Shown here piece after piece: positions 17,941 to 27,456 of a stretch of 64,000 nt of DNA (its first letter is position 1; each line of letters begins with the position of its first letter). The translations under genes and the position numbers were made by a program. This DNA is from Ilyomonas sp964249755 (GTDB lineage: Bacteria > Bacteroidota > Bacteroidia > Chitinophagales > Chitinophagaceae). The notes below the pieces were generated by a model. That model saw only the letters and a program-made list of their open reading frames with translations. It was not told the origin of the DNA and searched no databases. The stretch covers positions 496,001 to 560,000 of the forward strand of contig CAXUDB010000001.1 of NCBI GenBank assembly GCA_964249755.1. Reading direction: 5' to 3'.

Positions 17941-18108
17941 AATCTGTTCAATTGTCCGCCTTCTGGTAGCATCTGCCTCTGTTTCGTGTGCAACTGTCTT
18001 CTTTTTGCATTCATTTGCCTGTTTTTTTTGTACCACATGCACGCTTTTTGGTGGCAGTTGCCTTTATTCCTGTAGCATTCGTCTCTATTTTGGTTGCAAG
18101 CGATACCG
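17941..18108. repeat. degenerate 21-bp tandem array 1 (8 units)
   Basis: Eight units share a CAnnTG-like core (cattcg and caagcg in the last two) whose C lies at 17949, 17970, 17991, 18012, 18034, 18055, 18076 and 18097, i.e. steps of 21 bp with one of 22. The approximate unit is TTTTGGTnGCAnnTGCCTnT. Units differ at many positions, but the period holds. It fills the space between the unknown-function gene and a small putative DNA-binding protein gene. There are no spacers, so it is not a CRISPR. Confidence 0.85.
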
Positions 18109-18185
18109 AAATAGTGACAAAATATCTTTTGCAGAACAATAAATCGCCTTCTTCAAATTAAAACACAGTTTTTAATCTACTATAT

Positions 18186-18554
18186 ATGAGTGCCCAGTTT
18201 TCGGTTGCAGATGCTGAAAAGAAAATAGAGGAAATTGACTTTACAAGATATGTTCGGCAATTGGTGAAGGAACAAAATACCAGTTTAGATAAGCTAAGCC
18301 TGAAGATGAATGGCAAGCGCAATGCGCTCAGCCGGCAGCTCAGGCACCGCAAACTGGGTGTGGCGCTGCTCTATGCACTTTCCATGCACTTAAAAACGAA
18401 CCTTTTTGAGCCGTTTAGTAACCAGTTGCCCGACCACCTGCGCACCACGGGCCGCGAAGCCGCCTTGCAGGCGGAAATTGCCGCCCTGCAAAAACAACTG
18501 GCGGAAGCGATAAAGGAGCGGGATATTTATAAAGAAGTAGCATTGAGGAGATGA
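18186..18554 (+). CDS. small putative DNA-binding protein with coiled coil
   Basis: 122 residues. Residues ~20-75 are helical, with a helix-turn-helix-like run (SLDKLSLKMNGKRNALSRQL, then ALLYALSMHLKTNLFEPF) similar to XRE-type folds or to small orphan helix-turn-helix proteins of Bacteroidota. Residues ~90-118 form a coiled coil (ALQAEIAALQKQLAEAIKER) that could dimerise it. It starts about 80 bp after the 21-bp array, which makes the array a candidate binding site; that is inference. Confidence 0.65.
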   Translation: MSAQFSVADAEKKIEEIDFTRYVRQLVKEQNTSLDKLSLKMNGKRNALSRQLRHRKLGVALLYALSMHLKTNLFEPFSNQLPDHLRTTGREAALQAEIAALQKQLAEAIKERDIYKEVALRR

Positions 18555-18699
18555 GGGGAGAAGTGCTTTGTTAGAAAAGTTAGTGGTGAACTGGTTGGCA
18601 GTTTCTCATCTTTATGCCGGGTTTTACAGAGATGTGTGGGAAAATTTGTTTGGGGGACGCTTGGAATACAAACACCTTTTAAATAGAGCAATACCATAA

Positions 18700-19164
18700 T
18701 CAGGCAGATTGCAACTGGCTTTGCAAAACGGACTGTACTTCTTTTACATGCTCTTCGGTAAGCCCGATATAAGGACTGGTTTGAACGAGATTCTTCTTCA
18801 GGAAATCGGGAAGTTCGTTTAACGATTTGTCATCGTCAATGATCACAAATGGCTCGGTAATGCTTTGTGCCGCAAACCAATGAATGATTTCCTCCTTGCG
18901 GCTAACGTTATTCAGGTTGTCGGGTAATGATTTTATCTTTAGAATACCGATGCCTCTGTTGCGGAAGATATTTTTCCATTCTTCTATACTGAACCTCGAC
19001 TTATGAGATGTGGTAAGCACAAGGGTAACCTCTTCGGAAACCAAGCTTTGAAGCGCACGCGTTGCCTTATCGCTAAATGCGGGAAACCCATCCTTTAATA
19101 AGTCAGGGCTTTTCCAGCCTTTAGCAGGAACCATAACACCGTCTATATCCAGGAGGAATAACAT
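18700..19164 (-). CDS. HAD-fold domain protein
   Basis: 154 residues. Motif I is LDIDGVMVP at the N-terminus, motif II is the Thr-Thr-Ser of LVLTTSHKSRF, and a late acidic motif is VIIDDDKSL; there is no cap domain. It resembles the single-domain HAD proteins (PF18143-like) often met in accessory loci and nucleic-acid repair contexts; that link is tentative. ATG at 19164 is preferred to a TTG three codons upstream. It follows the ParB-like gene by 17 bp in the same direction, so the pair are probably one unit. Confidence 0.75.
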   Translation of the reverse strand: MLFLLDIDGVMVPAKGWKSPDLLKDGFPAFSDKATRALQSLVSEEVTLVLTTSHKSRFSIEEWKNIFRNRGIGILKIKSLPDNLNNVSRKEEIIHWFAAQSITEPFVIIDDDKSLNELPDFLKKNLVQTSPYIGLTEEHVKEVQSVLQSQLQSA

Positions 19165-19181
19165 AAACCGCAAATTACAGT

Positions 19182-19565
19182 TTATTTCAGCAAGGCAGCT
19201 ACCTGCTCTATGGGCATGTTGTTAAAGGCAGCATCCTGCTCATTCAGCATCTTAATTTTTGCGTTTGTATCCCAATCTTCTTCTTCAAATATAACACACC
19301 TCCAGTCTACGGCAGTGGTTGCCGAAGCTGTTTTCCCGGGCAGTTTTTCGAGCTGAAATTTTGCTAAAAGAGAAGCTATGTAGCGGTGATGACCATCGCA
19401 GATAAGGTTGTTTTCAATCTTTATCCCGGGAAATTGAATGCCTGCCGACATTTTCCTGTACATCCTGTTTATGATGGGAAGGCACAATCTGGGTTGTGTT
19501 GAGGCTAACCCGATATCATTGCTGCTGATAAATTGCCCGATTGTTTCTTTGGTAATATCGTTCAA
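19182..19565 (-). CDS. ParB/sulfiredoxin-like small protein
   Basis: 127 residues with NNLICDGHHRYIASLLAKF, which matches the ParB-N/Srx fold motif (D-G-x-H-R-x-x-A) used for nucleotide binding or hydrolysis. No ATG is available: an in-frame stop lies 36 bp upstream, and the only early start is TTG at 19565, preceded at good spacing by AGGA. It lies 55 bp after recJ in the same direction and 17 bp before the HAD gene. Role unknown. Confidence 0.65.
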   Translation of the reverse strand: MNDITKETIGQFISSNDIGLASTQPRLCLPIINRMYRKMSAGIQFPGIKIENNLICDGHHRYIASLLAKFQLEKLPGKTASATTAVDWRCVIFEEEDWDTNAKIKMLNEQDAAFNNMPIEQVAALLK

Positions 19566-19620
19566 TGGTTCCTGTTTTATACCTCCCGCCTTTGTTCGTT
19601 ACCAGCAGAAATTGACTTTA

Positions 19621-21327
19621 TCAATTCGCCATCGCCGATGGCATCACATCCATCACCTTCATCTGCACGCTGCGCATGCCATTCCATTCATTTAAGTCGA
19701 GGGTAAACACAATGTCAAGCGGAGTGTTCTGTTGCAATAGATAAAACTTCTCCGCCATGCCAAAACCAATGCCGGTAAGAATTACATTGCCTTGCTTCAT
19801 CACGAAGCGCAGATGCTGCTCTTTCACTGTTTTAGAGTAGCCACTTTCATATACACCCCGCGCCACGAATACCGGTCGCAGGTTCAGCGGGCCAAACGGC
19901 TCCATCTGCAACAGGATATTGTAGAACGGAATGGTCAGTTCCGAAAAACTCACCTCGGCATCTATCACAATTTCCGGTGTCAGCATGTGTTCGGCAATGG
20001 TAGCCGATACAATTTCCTCAAACTTCTTTTGAAACGCTTCCACATTCTCGGGCAGCATCGTCATGCCGGCAGCGGCAAAATGTCCGCCATAGCCCAGCAG
20101 GTGTTCGCGGCATGCATGAACGGCCTCGTACAGATTAAAGCCTGCCACGCTGCGTGCACTGCCCGATACTACATTGCCGCTTTTGGTGAGCACCACTGTG
20201 GGGCGATAGTAGTTCTCTACCAGCCGCGATGCCACAATGCCCACCACACCTTTATGCCAGTGATCCTGGAACACTACCGTCGTCTTGCGCCCGGCATCAC
20301 CATCAGTAGTCTTAATCAGGTGAATGGCTTCTTCGGTAGTGGTATTGTCGGCTTCTTTGCGGTAGGTATTATCATTGTGCAGGGCTTCTGCAAGCTGCAT
20401 CGCTTTGTCATAATCCTGTTCAATAAATAACTGCACGGCTTTCTTCGCATCGTCCATCCTGCCTGCCGCATTGATGCGTGGCGCCACGATAAACACTAAA
20501 TTGTTGATGTGAAGATGCTGCTGCATACCTGCCAGCTTCAACAGCGCTTTAATGCCCATGCAGGGATCGCTGTTGATCTTCTGCAAACCATGAAACGCAA
20601 GAATGCGGTTCTCGCCGTGGATAGGAACAATATCGGCAGCAATCGCCGTGGCTATAAGGTCTAAATATTGCAGGTAAGCCGAAGCCGGCAGGCGGAGTTC
20701 TTCGCTCAGGGCCTGCATGAGTTTGAAGCCAACGCCGCAGCCGCAAAGCTCTTTAAAAGGGTAGTGGCAATCTTTTTGTTTAGGATTAAGGATAGCTACA
20801 GCATCCGGCAGTATTTCATCCGGCATGTGATGGTCGCACACAATGAAATCAATACCCTGCTCTTTCGCATACTGAATTAACTCAACGGATTTGATGCCAC
20901 AATCCAGAGAAACAACCAGCGAAACATAATTCTCTTTTGCATACTCTATACCCGCCCTGGAAATGCCATAGCCTTCCCGGTAGCGGTGTGGTATATAGTA
21001 ATCTACATTGGGATAAACGCTTTTTAAAAACTGGTACATACTGGCAACCGATGTAGTGCCATCTACATCATAATCGCCATACACCAGAATCTTCTCGCCA
21101 TCTTCAAACGCTGCAAGGATGCGCTTTACAGCGCGCAGCATATCTTTCATCAGCCAGGGATCGTGCAGGTGAGATAGCTGCGGGCGGAAATAGTCCCTGG
21201 CTTCCTCAAACGTGGTGATGCCGCGCTGCACCAGTATGGCGCAGAGTGTGCGGCTTATCTTCAAAGCCGCCTGCAAACGGTCTGTTTTTTCTTTATTGGT
21301 GGGTAATATGTTCCATCTCTTCTGCAT
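19621..21327 (-). CDS. recJ: single-stranded-DNA-specific exonuclease RecJ
   Basis: 568 residues. DHH-family motifs: VYGDYDVDGTTS (82-93), CDHHMPDE (164-171), later VGGH-type GYGGHFAAAG of the DHHA1 domain, and a C-terminal OB-like domain. RecJ degrades ssDNA 5' to 3' in recombination and mismatch/base repair. The start ATG overlaps the stop of the prenyl synthase by one base (TGATG), indicating translational coupling. Confidence 0.96.
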   Translation of the reverse strand: MQKRWNILPTNKEKTDRLQAALKISRTLCAILVQRGITTFEEARDYFRPQLSHLHDPWLMKDMLRAVKRILAAFEDGEKILVYGDYDVDGTTSVASMYQFLKSVYPNVDYYIPHRYREGYGISRAGIEYAKENYVSLVVSLDCGIKSVELIQYAKEQGIDFIVCDHHMPDEILPDAVAILNPKQKDCHYPFKELCGCGVGFKLMQALSEELRLPASAYLQYLDLIATAIAADIVPIHGENRILAFHGLQKINSDPCMGIKALLKLAGMQQHLHINNLVFIVAPRINAAGRMDDAKKAVQLFIEQDYDKAMQLAEALHNDNTYRKEADNTTTEEAIHLIKTTDGDAGRKTTVVFQDHWHKGVVGIVASRLVENYYRPTVVLTKSGNVVSGSARSVAGFNLYEAVHACREHLLGYGGHFAAAGMTMLPENVEAFQKKFEEIVSATIAEHMLTPEIVIDAEVSFSELTIPFYNILLQMEPFGPLNLRPVFVARGVYESGYSKTVKEQHLRFVMKQGNVILTGIGFGMAEKFYLLQQNTPLDIVFTLDLNEWNGMRSVQMKVMDVMPSAMAN

Positions 21328-22289
21328 CAGAATGTACGGTCGGTTGTATATCTCACTAATTCTTCCAGCGCTTCTCTTACTTCGCCCGGCTGAAACCGGT
21401 ACAAGATACGCAGGGCTTCATCGCGGTAGGCAAACATCTTTTCGGTAGCGTATTCAATGCCGCCGGTCTTTTGCACGGTATCTATCACAAACTGCACCTT
21501 GCGCTTATCGCGGTTTTCGTTTTTTACAATATTGATGAGTTGTTTGCGTAGAGAACTGCCCACATTGTTCAACGTATAAATCAGCGGCAGGGTAAGTTTT
21601 TTTTCCTTAATGTCGTTGCCTGTTGGCTTGCCGATGCGCTGATTGCCATAGTCAAACAAGTCGTCTTTAATTTGAAATGCCATGCCTGTTTTTTCACCAA
21701 ATAACCTCATTTGTTCTATGTCCTCATCGTTACCAAATGTAGTAGCGGCGCCTGCCGCGCAAGCCGATGCCAGCAAAGAAGCGGTCTTGCCATTGATGAT
21801 GTCGTAATAGATGCTTTCGTCTATGTTCAGGTTACGGGCTTTTTCCATTTGAAGCAATTCGCCTTCGCTCATCATCTTCACCGCACGAGACATGAGCTGC
21901 AGTATTTTGAAATCGTTATTGTCCAAAGAAAGCAGCAAGCCTTTCGATAAAAGATAATCGCCTACCAGCACCGCCACTTTATTTTTCCACAAGGCATTAA
22001 TGGAAAAAAAACCACGCCGCTCAAAGGCTTCATCCACCACATCATCATGCACTAAGGTAGCCGTATGCAACAGTTCCACCAGTGAAGCCGCCCGGTAAGA
22101 GGCTGTGTTAATCTCGCCGCCAAGGCGCGCGCTCAGCAGTACAAACATGGGCCGAAGCTGCTTGCCCTTGCGCTTTACAATGTATTGCATAATCCGGTCG
22201 AGCAATGGCACCTTGCTTTTCACCGCCTCTCTGAAATACGTTTCAAATTCGGTGAGCTGCTGACTAATAATTCGGTTTGCTTTTTCCAT
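21327..22289 (-). CDS. polyprenyl diphosphate synthase
   Basis: 320 residues of the trans-prenyltransferase family. The first Asp-rich motif is DDVVD (82-86) and the second is DDLFD, with GKQLRP at the expected N-terminal site. It extends farnesyl or geranylgeranyl diphosphate with IPP, probably to supply the menaquinone side chain (ispB/hepT-like). Chain length cannot be read from the sequence. It shares an ATGA-type junction with recJ. Confidence 0.93.
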   Translation of the reverse strand: MEKANRIISQQLTEFETYFREAVKSKVPLLDRIMQYIVKRKGKQLRPMFVLLSARLGGEINTASYRAASLVELLHTATLVHDDVVDEAFERRGFFSINALWKNKVAVLVGDYLLSKGLLLSLDNNDFKILQLMSRAVKMMSEGELLQMEKARNLNIDESIYYDIINGKTASLLASACAAGAATTFGNDEDIEQMRLFGEKTGMAFQIKDDLFDYGNQRIGKPTGNDIKEKKLTLPLIYTLNNVGSSLRKQLINIVKNENRDKRKVQFVIDTVQKTGGIEYATEKMFAYRDEALRILYRFQPGEVREALEELVRYTTDRTF

Positions 22290-22610
22290 GAATAAACTAA
22301 GCCGGTGCTGCCGTTAAATAATATGACACTTTCTTTTTCATTGTTCTGTTTGCGGGGAAGTGGTAGTAATTTCCACATACCGGTTGTCTATTCCACTATG
22401 TCAAAATGCAAACCTCACACATAAAATTTAAAACCCCTGTAGATTTTCAACAAAATAAAAAAATGCAGAAACGGCGAAGCAACTTTTATGGGCAACCAGC
22501 TGTCTTTTATGCACAAGCAACAAAAATGTTAGTGTGTTAGCAAAGCGTTGGCATTGCAATTGCTACCTCACTTAAAAAATTTTAACACGCAGCAAATGAA
22601 GGAATTAATA
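22290..22610. other. intergenic upstream of ompA, no gene seen
   Basis: Non-coding, A+T-rich sequence between the divergent prenyl synthase and ompA genes. Apart from the ompA promoter at its right edge I see no repeat or conserved structure. Confidence 0.6.
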
Positions 22611-22641
22611 TTTGGTAATTGAGTACCAATATCTACTTTTG
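22611..22641 (+). promoter_or_regulatory. Bacteroidota -33/-7 promoter of the ompA-like gene
   Basis: TTTG at 22611-22614 and TACTTTTG at 22634-22641 are separated by 19 bp, an exact match to the Bacteroidota primary-sigma consensus TTTG-N19-TAnnTTTG. Transcription would begin near 22648, leaving a leader of about 65 nt. Confidence 0.75.
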
Positions 22642-22713
22642 CTGCGAATCAAAGGACTTTACCAGGATTAACTTTTTAAAGTAGCCTAAACAAAAAATTA
22701 AATCACGCCAACT

Positions 22714-24354
22714 ATGGTAAAAAAGTATGCAGTATTAATGAGTTTGCTAATGGCAGCTCGCGGTGTCTTCGCACAAGACAGTTCAATGAGCATGATGAAC
22801 GATGCCAAATCTTATTGGGACGATTCTTCAAAAGTATCCACGAAGAATATGGCTCAGTACAATGAGTTCAGAAACAATCAATATCCTTACCCCGCTAAGC
22901 CCCGCGATATGTGGCAGATTGGTGTAACAGGTGGTGTATTGGTTCCACTGTTTGATGTGCCGAATGCACAGTTTCCGGGTTGGCATGCAGGTCTTAACAT
23001 CAGAAAATCCTTAGGCTACACAGTATCGGTAAAAGCTGGTGTTGAATATGGCGAAGCAAAAGGTTATGAGTACAGATTAGGAACATCTACAAGAAATTTA
23101 CCTGCTTCTGTACCTGCTTCTGTAGTTGCTCAGTATGCAGCCAGCGGTCAGTTTTTGCCGGCTTACAAAATGCAGGCTGTTATTCCTTCTGTTGAAATGA
23201 TGTTTTCTTTTGGCAATATTCTTTTCCATCATGGTAATCCAAAGAGTAATGTCTATTTTACTGCGGGTTACACTCCTTTTGTATATCATACAAAACTTGA
23301 TGTATTAAACGCAAATGGTCAACCCTACAGCGGTATCAACACGCTTCAGAAGCGGACTGATGTTCAAAAAGACATCAAAGATCTTTATGATGGTGACTAT
23401 GAGACAAATGCATTAGTAAGAGGTCGCAGCCAGAATTTTGATGATGCGAATCCTGACAAATGGCAGTTCCGCCACAGTGCGTTTGTTGGTGGTGGATATG
23501 AATTTAAATTAGGTACTGGTGTTTCTTTAGGTTTAGAAGCTAAGTATTATATTATTAGTGATGATTATCTTGATGGTGTAGCTTATGGTACAAATGGCGC
23601 CCTTACACCTGCCAATGATAATCTCATTTCTGGTGATGTTACCTTTGGTTTCAATATTGGCAACAAAAATAAGCGCACACAACCATTGTGGTTCCAGAAT
23701 CCGCTAAACTTTGCTTACAACGAACTGAATATGCCTCAGCACATGAAAATACCAACTCCGGTATTACCTGATGCTGATGGTGATGGTATTACTGACCAAT
23801 TTGACCAGGAACCAAACACACCGGCAGGTGCTCCGGTTGATTCTCATGGCGTATCGAAAGATACTGATGGTGATGGTGTTCCTGACTATAAAGACAAAGA
23901 ATTGCTAACACCGCAGAAATGCTTCCCGGTTGATGCCGATGGTATTGGCAAATGTCCTCCAACATGTTGTGATTCCCTGGATCAATATCGCTTAAGCAAT
24001 ACCTGCAATATTGGTAGCCTGCCAAGTGTACAGTTCAAAGGCAATAGCAACACGCTCAGCAAAGCGGCTCAAGCTTCTTTAGCCTCGATTGCTCAGCAAA
24101 TTCAGAATAGTCCAACCTGTCACATCAGAGTAACAGGTCACGGTGCTTCTGATAAGCGTGCACAACAGCGTAGCTGGGATAGAGTAAATGCTGTTATCCA
24201 GTACATGGTGAACCAGCAAGGTATTTCTGAGAGCCGTTTCATCTTTGTATACGGTCAGGAAGGTGATGCAAACGTAGTTGACTTAGAAGGTACTACCGAT
24301 GAAGGTCCTAATGGTGTAGCAGCTCCTAACCCTCAGTACCAAAATCATAAATAG
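22714..24354 (+). CDS. OmpA-family outer membrane protein with TSP3 repeats
   Basis: 546 residues. Signal peptide 1-21 (MVKKYAVLMSLLMAARGVFAQ), a beta-barrel-like region to ~340, then calcium-binding thrombospondin type-3 repeats (DADGDGITDQFDQEPN and DTDGDGVPDYKDKE), a short Cys-containing linker, and a C-terminal OmpA-like peptidoglycan-binding domain (IRVTGHGASDKRAQQRSWDRV). It probably anchors the outer membrane to the cell wall. It has a strong promoter and a terminator, so it forms a highly expressed single-gene unit. Confidence 0.9.
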   Translation: MVKKYAVLMSLLMAARGVFAQDSSMSMMNDAKSYWDDSSKVSTKNMAQYNEFRNNQYPYPAKPRDMWQIGVTGGVLVPLFDVPNAQFPGWHAGLNIRKSLGYTVSVKAGVEYGEAKGYEYRLGTSTRNLPASVPASVVAQYAASGQFLPAYKMQAVIPSVEMMFSFGNILFHHGNPKSNVYFTAGYTPFVYHTKLDVLNANGQPYSGINTLQKRTDVQKDIKDLYDGDYETNALVRGRSQNFDDANPDKWQFRHSAFVGGGYEFKLGTGVSLGLEAKYYIISDDYLDGVAYGTNGALTPANDNLISGDVTFGFNIGNKNKRTQPLWFQNPLNFAYNELNMPQHMKIPTPVLPDADGDGITDQFDQEPNTPAGAPVDSHGVSKDTDGDGVPDYKDKELLTPQKCFPVDADGIGKCPPTCCDSLDQYRLSNTCNIGSLPSVQFKGNSNTLSKAAQASLASIAQQIQNSPTCHIRVTGHGASDKRAQQRSWDRVNAVIQYMVNQQGISESRFIFVYGQEGDANVVDLEGTTDEGPNGVAAPNPQYQNHK

Positions 24355-24386
24355 TTAGTTGAGTTAACTTAATAAGTAATGGTAAA

Positions 24387-24416
24387 GCCGTCCCGCTACA
24401 GCGGGACGGCTTTTTT
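24387..24416 (+). terminator. Rho-independent terminator after ompA-like gene
   Basis: A perfect 10-bp stem GCCGTCCCGC / GCGGGACGGC with loop TACA is followed by six T, 33 bp after the stop codon. Confidence 0.92.
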
Positions 24417-24546
24417 ATGTTGTTCTTTTAATTCTCATTTGACAACATGACAGGTAAAGCCGCTCTGGTATTGGTTTTGTTCCTTGCAGCTAGATTTATA
24501 ATATCATCTTTTCCAATAAAATTAAATTTTAAACAATAACATCACT

Positions 24547-26421
24547 ATGCAAAAAGGACAGATAAGAGTTCAGACGGAAAACATTTTTCCGATCATCAAA
24601 AAGTTTCTCTACAGCGATCATGAAATTTTTTTAAGAGAATTGGTGAGTAACGCAGTGGATGCTACCCAGAAGTTAAATACACTTTCCTCTATTGGTGAAG
24701 CGAAAGGCGAACTGGGAGAACTGCGGATAGACGTAACATTGGATACCAAAGAGAAAACCCTTACCATTACCGACCGTGGGGTAGGTATGACGAAAGAAGA
24801 AGTGGATAAATACCTGAACCAGGTTGCCTTTAGCGGTGCAGAAGAGTTTTTAAATAAATATAAAGATGCCAACATCATCGGGCATTTCGGACTTGGTTTT
24901 TATAGTGCATTTATGGTAAGCAGCCGTGTGGAAGTGCTTACGCAAAGCTACAACGAGGAAGCCTCAACCGTTTATTGGAGCTGTGATGGGAGCCCTGAGT
25001 TTGAATTATACGAAGTAGAAAAAAGAGACAGAGGCACAAAAATCATCCTTCACATTAATGAAGACAGCAACGAGTTTTTAGAAGGATCACGCATTAAAGG
25101 CATATTGGAAAAGTTCTGCCGCTTTTTGCCGGTACCGATTTATTTCACTGACCTGTCTGAAACTACAGAAGTAAAAGAAGAAAAGGAAGAAGCGAAAAAG
25201 CCCATTAACAACACTCATCCTATTTGGGTAAAAAAACCTTCTGAACTTACCACAGAAGACTACCAGAACTTCTATCGCGAGCTGTATCCGTTTGGCGAAA
25301 CGCCGCTGTTCTGGATTCATTTGAATGTAGATTATCCGTTCAACCTAACGGGTATACTTTATTTCCCTAAAATCAAACAGAGCTACGAAATACAGAAAGA
25401 TAAAATACAGCTTTACAGCAACCAGGTATTTGTAACGGATGAAGTAAAAAATATCGTTCCCGAATTTTTAATGCTGCTGCATGGCGTGATTGACAGCCCG
25501 GACATCCCATTAAATGTAAGTCGCAGCTATCTTCAGGGCGACCCGAATGTAAAGAAAATCAATGCTCACATTGCCAAGAAAGTAGCTGATAAGCTTGATG
25601 AAATTTTCCGCAATGAACGCTCTTCTTTTGAAGAGAAATGGGAAAGCCTTGGCTTGTTTGTGAAGTATGGAATGATGACCGATGACAAGTTTTTTGATAA
25701 AGGAGTCAAATTCTTAATCCTGCAGGATGTAGCTGATAATAAGTTCTACACGCTGGAAGAATACAAAATGGCTACCGAAACGTTGCAGAAGAACAAAGAA
25801 GGCAAATACGTTGTTCTTTATACTACCGACCCCGTGCAGCAGGATGCTTATATCCAGGCTGCCAAAGGCAAGGGATACAGCGTAGTGAAGATGGAGACGT
25901 TAATAGATGCCGCTTTCATCAACAACATGGAAATGAAATGGAATGACATGCACTTTGTGCGCGTTGATTCCGACATCATTGACAATCTCATTGACAAACA
26001 GGAGGCAACCGAAAGCGTGTTGAATAAAGAGGAAGAAACAAAACTGAAAGAGCTCTTTACTTTCGAAGTGCCGCAACTGCATGTGTCCGTGGAACTAAAG
26101 GGGCTGAGCATAGGTACTGCGCCTGTAGTAGCTACCCGTCCTGAATTTATGCGCCGCATGAAAGACATAGCGAATATGGGCGGAGGTGGAATGACGGCTT
26201 TCTATGCCACTATGCCCGATGAAGTAACACTCACCGTGAACGGCAATCACCCGATCTATCAAACCTTATTGAAAGAGAATGATGAAGCGAGAATGCAAAA
26301 ACAAATCCGCACACTGGCAGATATGGCTTTGCTCTCACAAGGTTTGCTGAAAGGAACCGATTTAACCAACTTCATCAACCGAAACATAGAATTAATGCAG
26401 GAAGAAAAAGCAGAAGCATAA
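24547..26421 (+). CDS. htpG: chaperone HtpG (bacterial Hsp90)
   Basis: 624 residues. The GHKL ATPase domain shows ELVSNAVDATQKL, DRGVGMTKEEV and GHFGLGFYSAFM; the middle domain contains GVIDSPDIPLNVSRSYLQ with the catalytic-loop Arg. It is an ATP-dependent chaperone of the cytoplasm. The gene stands alone, flanked by terminator hairpins on both sides. Confidence 0.97.
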   Translation: MQKGQIRVQTENIFPIIKKFLYSDHEIFLRELVSNAVDATQKLNTLSSIGEAKGELGELRIDVTLDTKEKTLTITDRGVGMTKEEVDKYLNQVAFSGAEEFLNKYKDANIIGHFGLGFYSAFMVSSRVEVLTQSYNEEASTVYWSCDGSPEFELYEVEKRDRGTKIILHINEDSNEFLEGSRIKGILEKFCRFLPVPIYFTDLSETTEVKEEKEEAKKPINNTHPIWVKKPSELTTEDYQNFYRELYPFGETPLFWIHLNVDYPFNLTGILYFPKIKQSYEIQKDKIQLYSNQVFVTDEVKNIVPEFLMLLHGVIDSPDIPLNVSRSYLQGDPNVKKINAHIAKKVADKLDEIFRNERSSFEEKWESLGLFVKYGMMTDDKFFDKGVKFLILQDVADNKFYTLEEYKMATETLQKNKEGKYVVLYTTDPVQQDAYIQAAKGKGYSVVKMETLIDAAFINNMEMKWNDMHFVRVDSDIIDNLIDKQEATESVLNKEEETKLKELFTFEVPQLHVSVELKGLSIGTAPVVATRPEFMRRMKDIANMGGGGMTAFYATMPDEVTLTVNGNHPIYQTLLKENDEARMQKQIRTLADMALLSQGLLKGTDLTNFINRNIELMQEEKAEA

Positions 26422-26462
26422 GCAACAAGTTTCAAGTTTGGAAAAACAAAATGTAAAATAAG

Positions 26463-26494
26463 AAGGGCAGCCTCTTTCAAAAGAGGCTGCCCTT
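26463..26494. terminator. hairpin after htpG
   Basis: A perfect 14-bp stem (AAGGGCAGCCTCTT with its complement) with loop TCAA lies 42 bp after the htpG stop. The T tract on the plus strand is weak. It may serve both htpG and the convergent DUF2807 gene. Confidence 0.75.
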
Positions 26495-26586
26495 CGTTTG
26501 CTATCCTTTTGTATTTCTATCCTTCTCTATTCTCTGCTTAAATCCGCTTCCAACAAGTCTCGCTTCACTTAGTCCTAACAGTATTT

Positions 26587-27321
26587 TTACGCTTTCCTCA
26601 CTTTCCCGCTTCCACTTACCCGGCTCGCAACTGTTGCATCGCCTGAATATATAACATTACCACTCCCGCTGATATGTGCAGTTAATGCTTTATCAGCATG
26701 AATGCGGAGATTACCACTACCCGAAAGCTGCACTGTAGCATTGTTACAGCTTAAATCGTCAAGGTTAGCATTACCACTTCCGCTTTGTTTGACATCAACT
26801 TCATTTTGCACTTTCCCGGATAAATCAATGTTGCCGCTGCCCGACATCCGCAACGACAGTGAAGGCAACGAGCTAAAATTCATACTTACCGAACCGGAAC
26901 CAGACATGGCAACCGATGTATTATCATCACTGCTGAATTCTCCATTGCCTTTAATACTTCCACTGCCGCTTTGCGCTATGGCATTCACCGTCGTCATGCT
27001 CACATATATTTTTATCGGCTGGGTAGTCTTCAAGGTATAACCTTCTTTTGTTTTTATTGTCAGCATTTTGCCCTTCACTTCTGTTTCTATGTAGGGCAAT
27101 AAATTTTCCTCGCCTTCCAGCCGTATGGTGTTACTATTACCATAAGCAATTTCTACATCCATCATTCCGCCCGATGCGAGCGAGGTATAGCCGGCAGCTT
27201 CACGGGTCTCATTTTTAAATACCCCATTGCCTTTTATCGTATGCCAGCCACCGGCAAAAGAAGAAAGACTTATCGTAACACCGAGTAAGAAAAGAATCGT
27301 TCTCATAGTTGTTGTTTTCAT
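26587..27321 (-). CDS. DUF2807 (head-GIN) secreted protein
   Basis: About 244 residues. The signal peptide begins MKTTTMRTILFLLGV; the mature part has a repeated SGSG pattern every ~20 residues (SGSGSIKG, SGSGSVSM, SGSGNIDL, SGSGNANL, SGSGNLRI, SGSGNVIY, SGSGKVRK), the right-handed beta-solenoid of DUF2807. These are cell-envelope proteins of unknown role, frequent in Bacteroidota. The frame extends to 27399, but the ATG pair at 27321/27324 fits the signal peptide. It is related in fold to the DUF4097 protein at 40716. Confidence 0.87.
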   Translation of the reverse strand: MKTTTMRTILFLLGVTISLSSFAGGWHTIKGNGVFKNETREAAGYTSLASGGMMDVEIAYGNSNTIRLEGEENLLPYIETEVKGKMLTIKTKEGYTLKTTQPIKIYVSMTTVNAIAQSGSGSIKGNGEFSSDDNTSVAMSGSGSVSMNFSSLPSLSLRMSGSGNIDLSGKVQNEVDVKQSGSGNANLDDLSCNNATVQLSGSGNLRIHADKALTAHISGSGNVIYSGDATVASRVSGSGKVRKA

Positions 27322-27456
27322 CATGAAACGATGTGGTTGAATAAAAGTTACAACAGAAAAATGCTGTATGGGAAGATTTGATAAAGACGGGACAAGCAAT
27401 TGTAAGCGTATGTTTTTCTTCTGAAGAAACTCTTACTTTGCTCCAAAACTTTCTGT

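Noticed and set aside
17941..18108. The 21-bp arrays as CRISPR arrays
   Set aside because: Units are contiguous and degenerate with no unique spacers, and no cas genes are present.
26587..27321. DUF2807 protein as a phage tail or adhesin because of its SGSG repeats
   Set aside because: The repeat spacing and signal peptide match ordinary head-GIN/DUF2807 envelope proteins; nothing phage-related is nearby.
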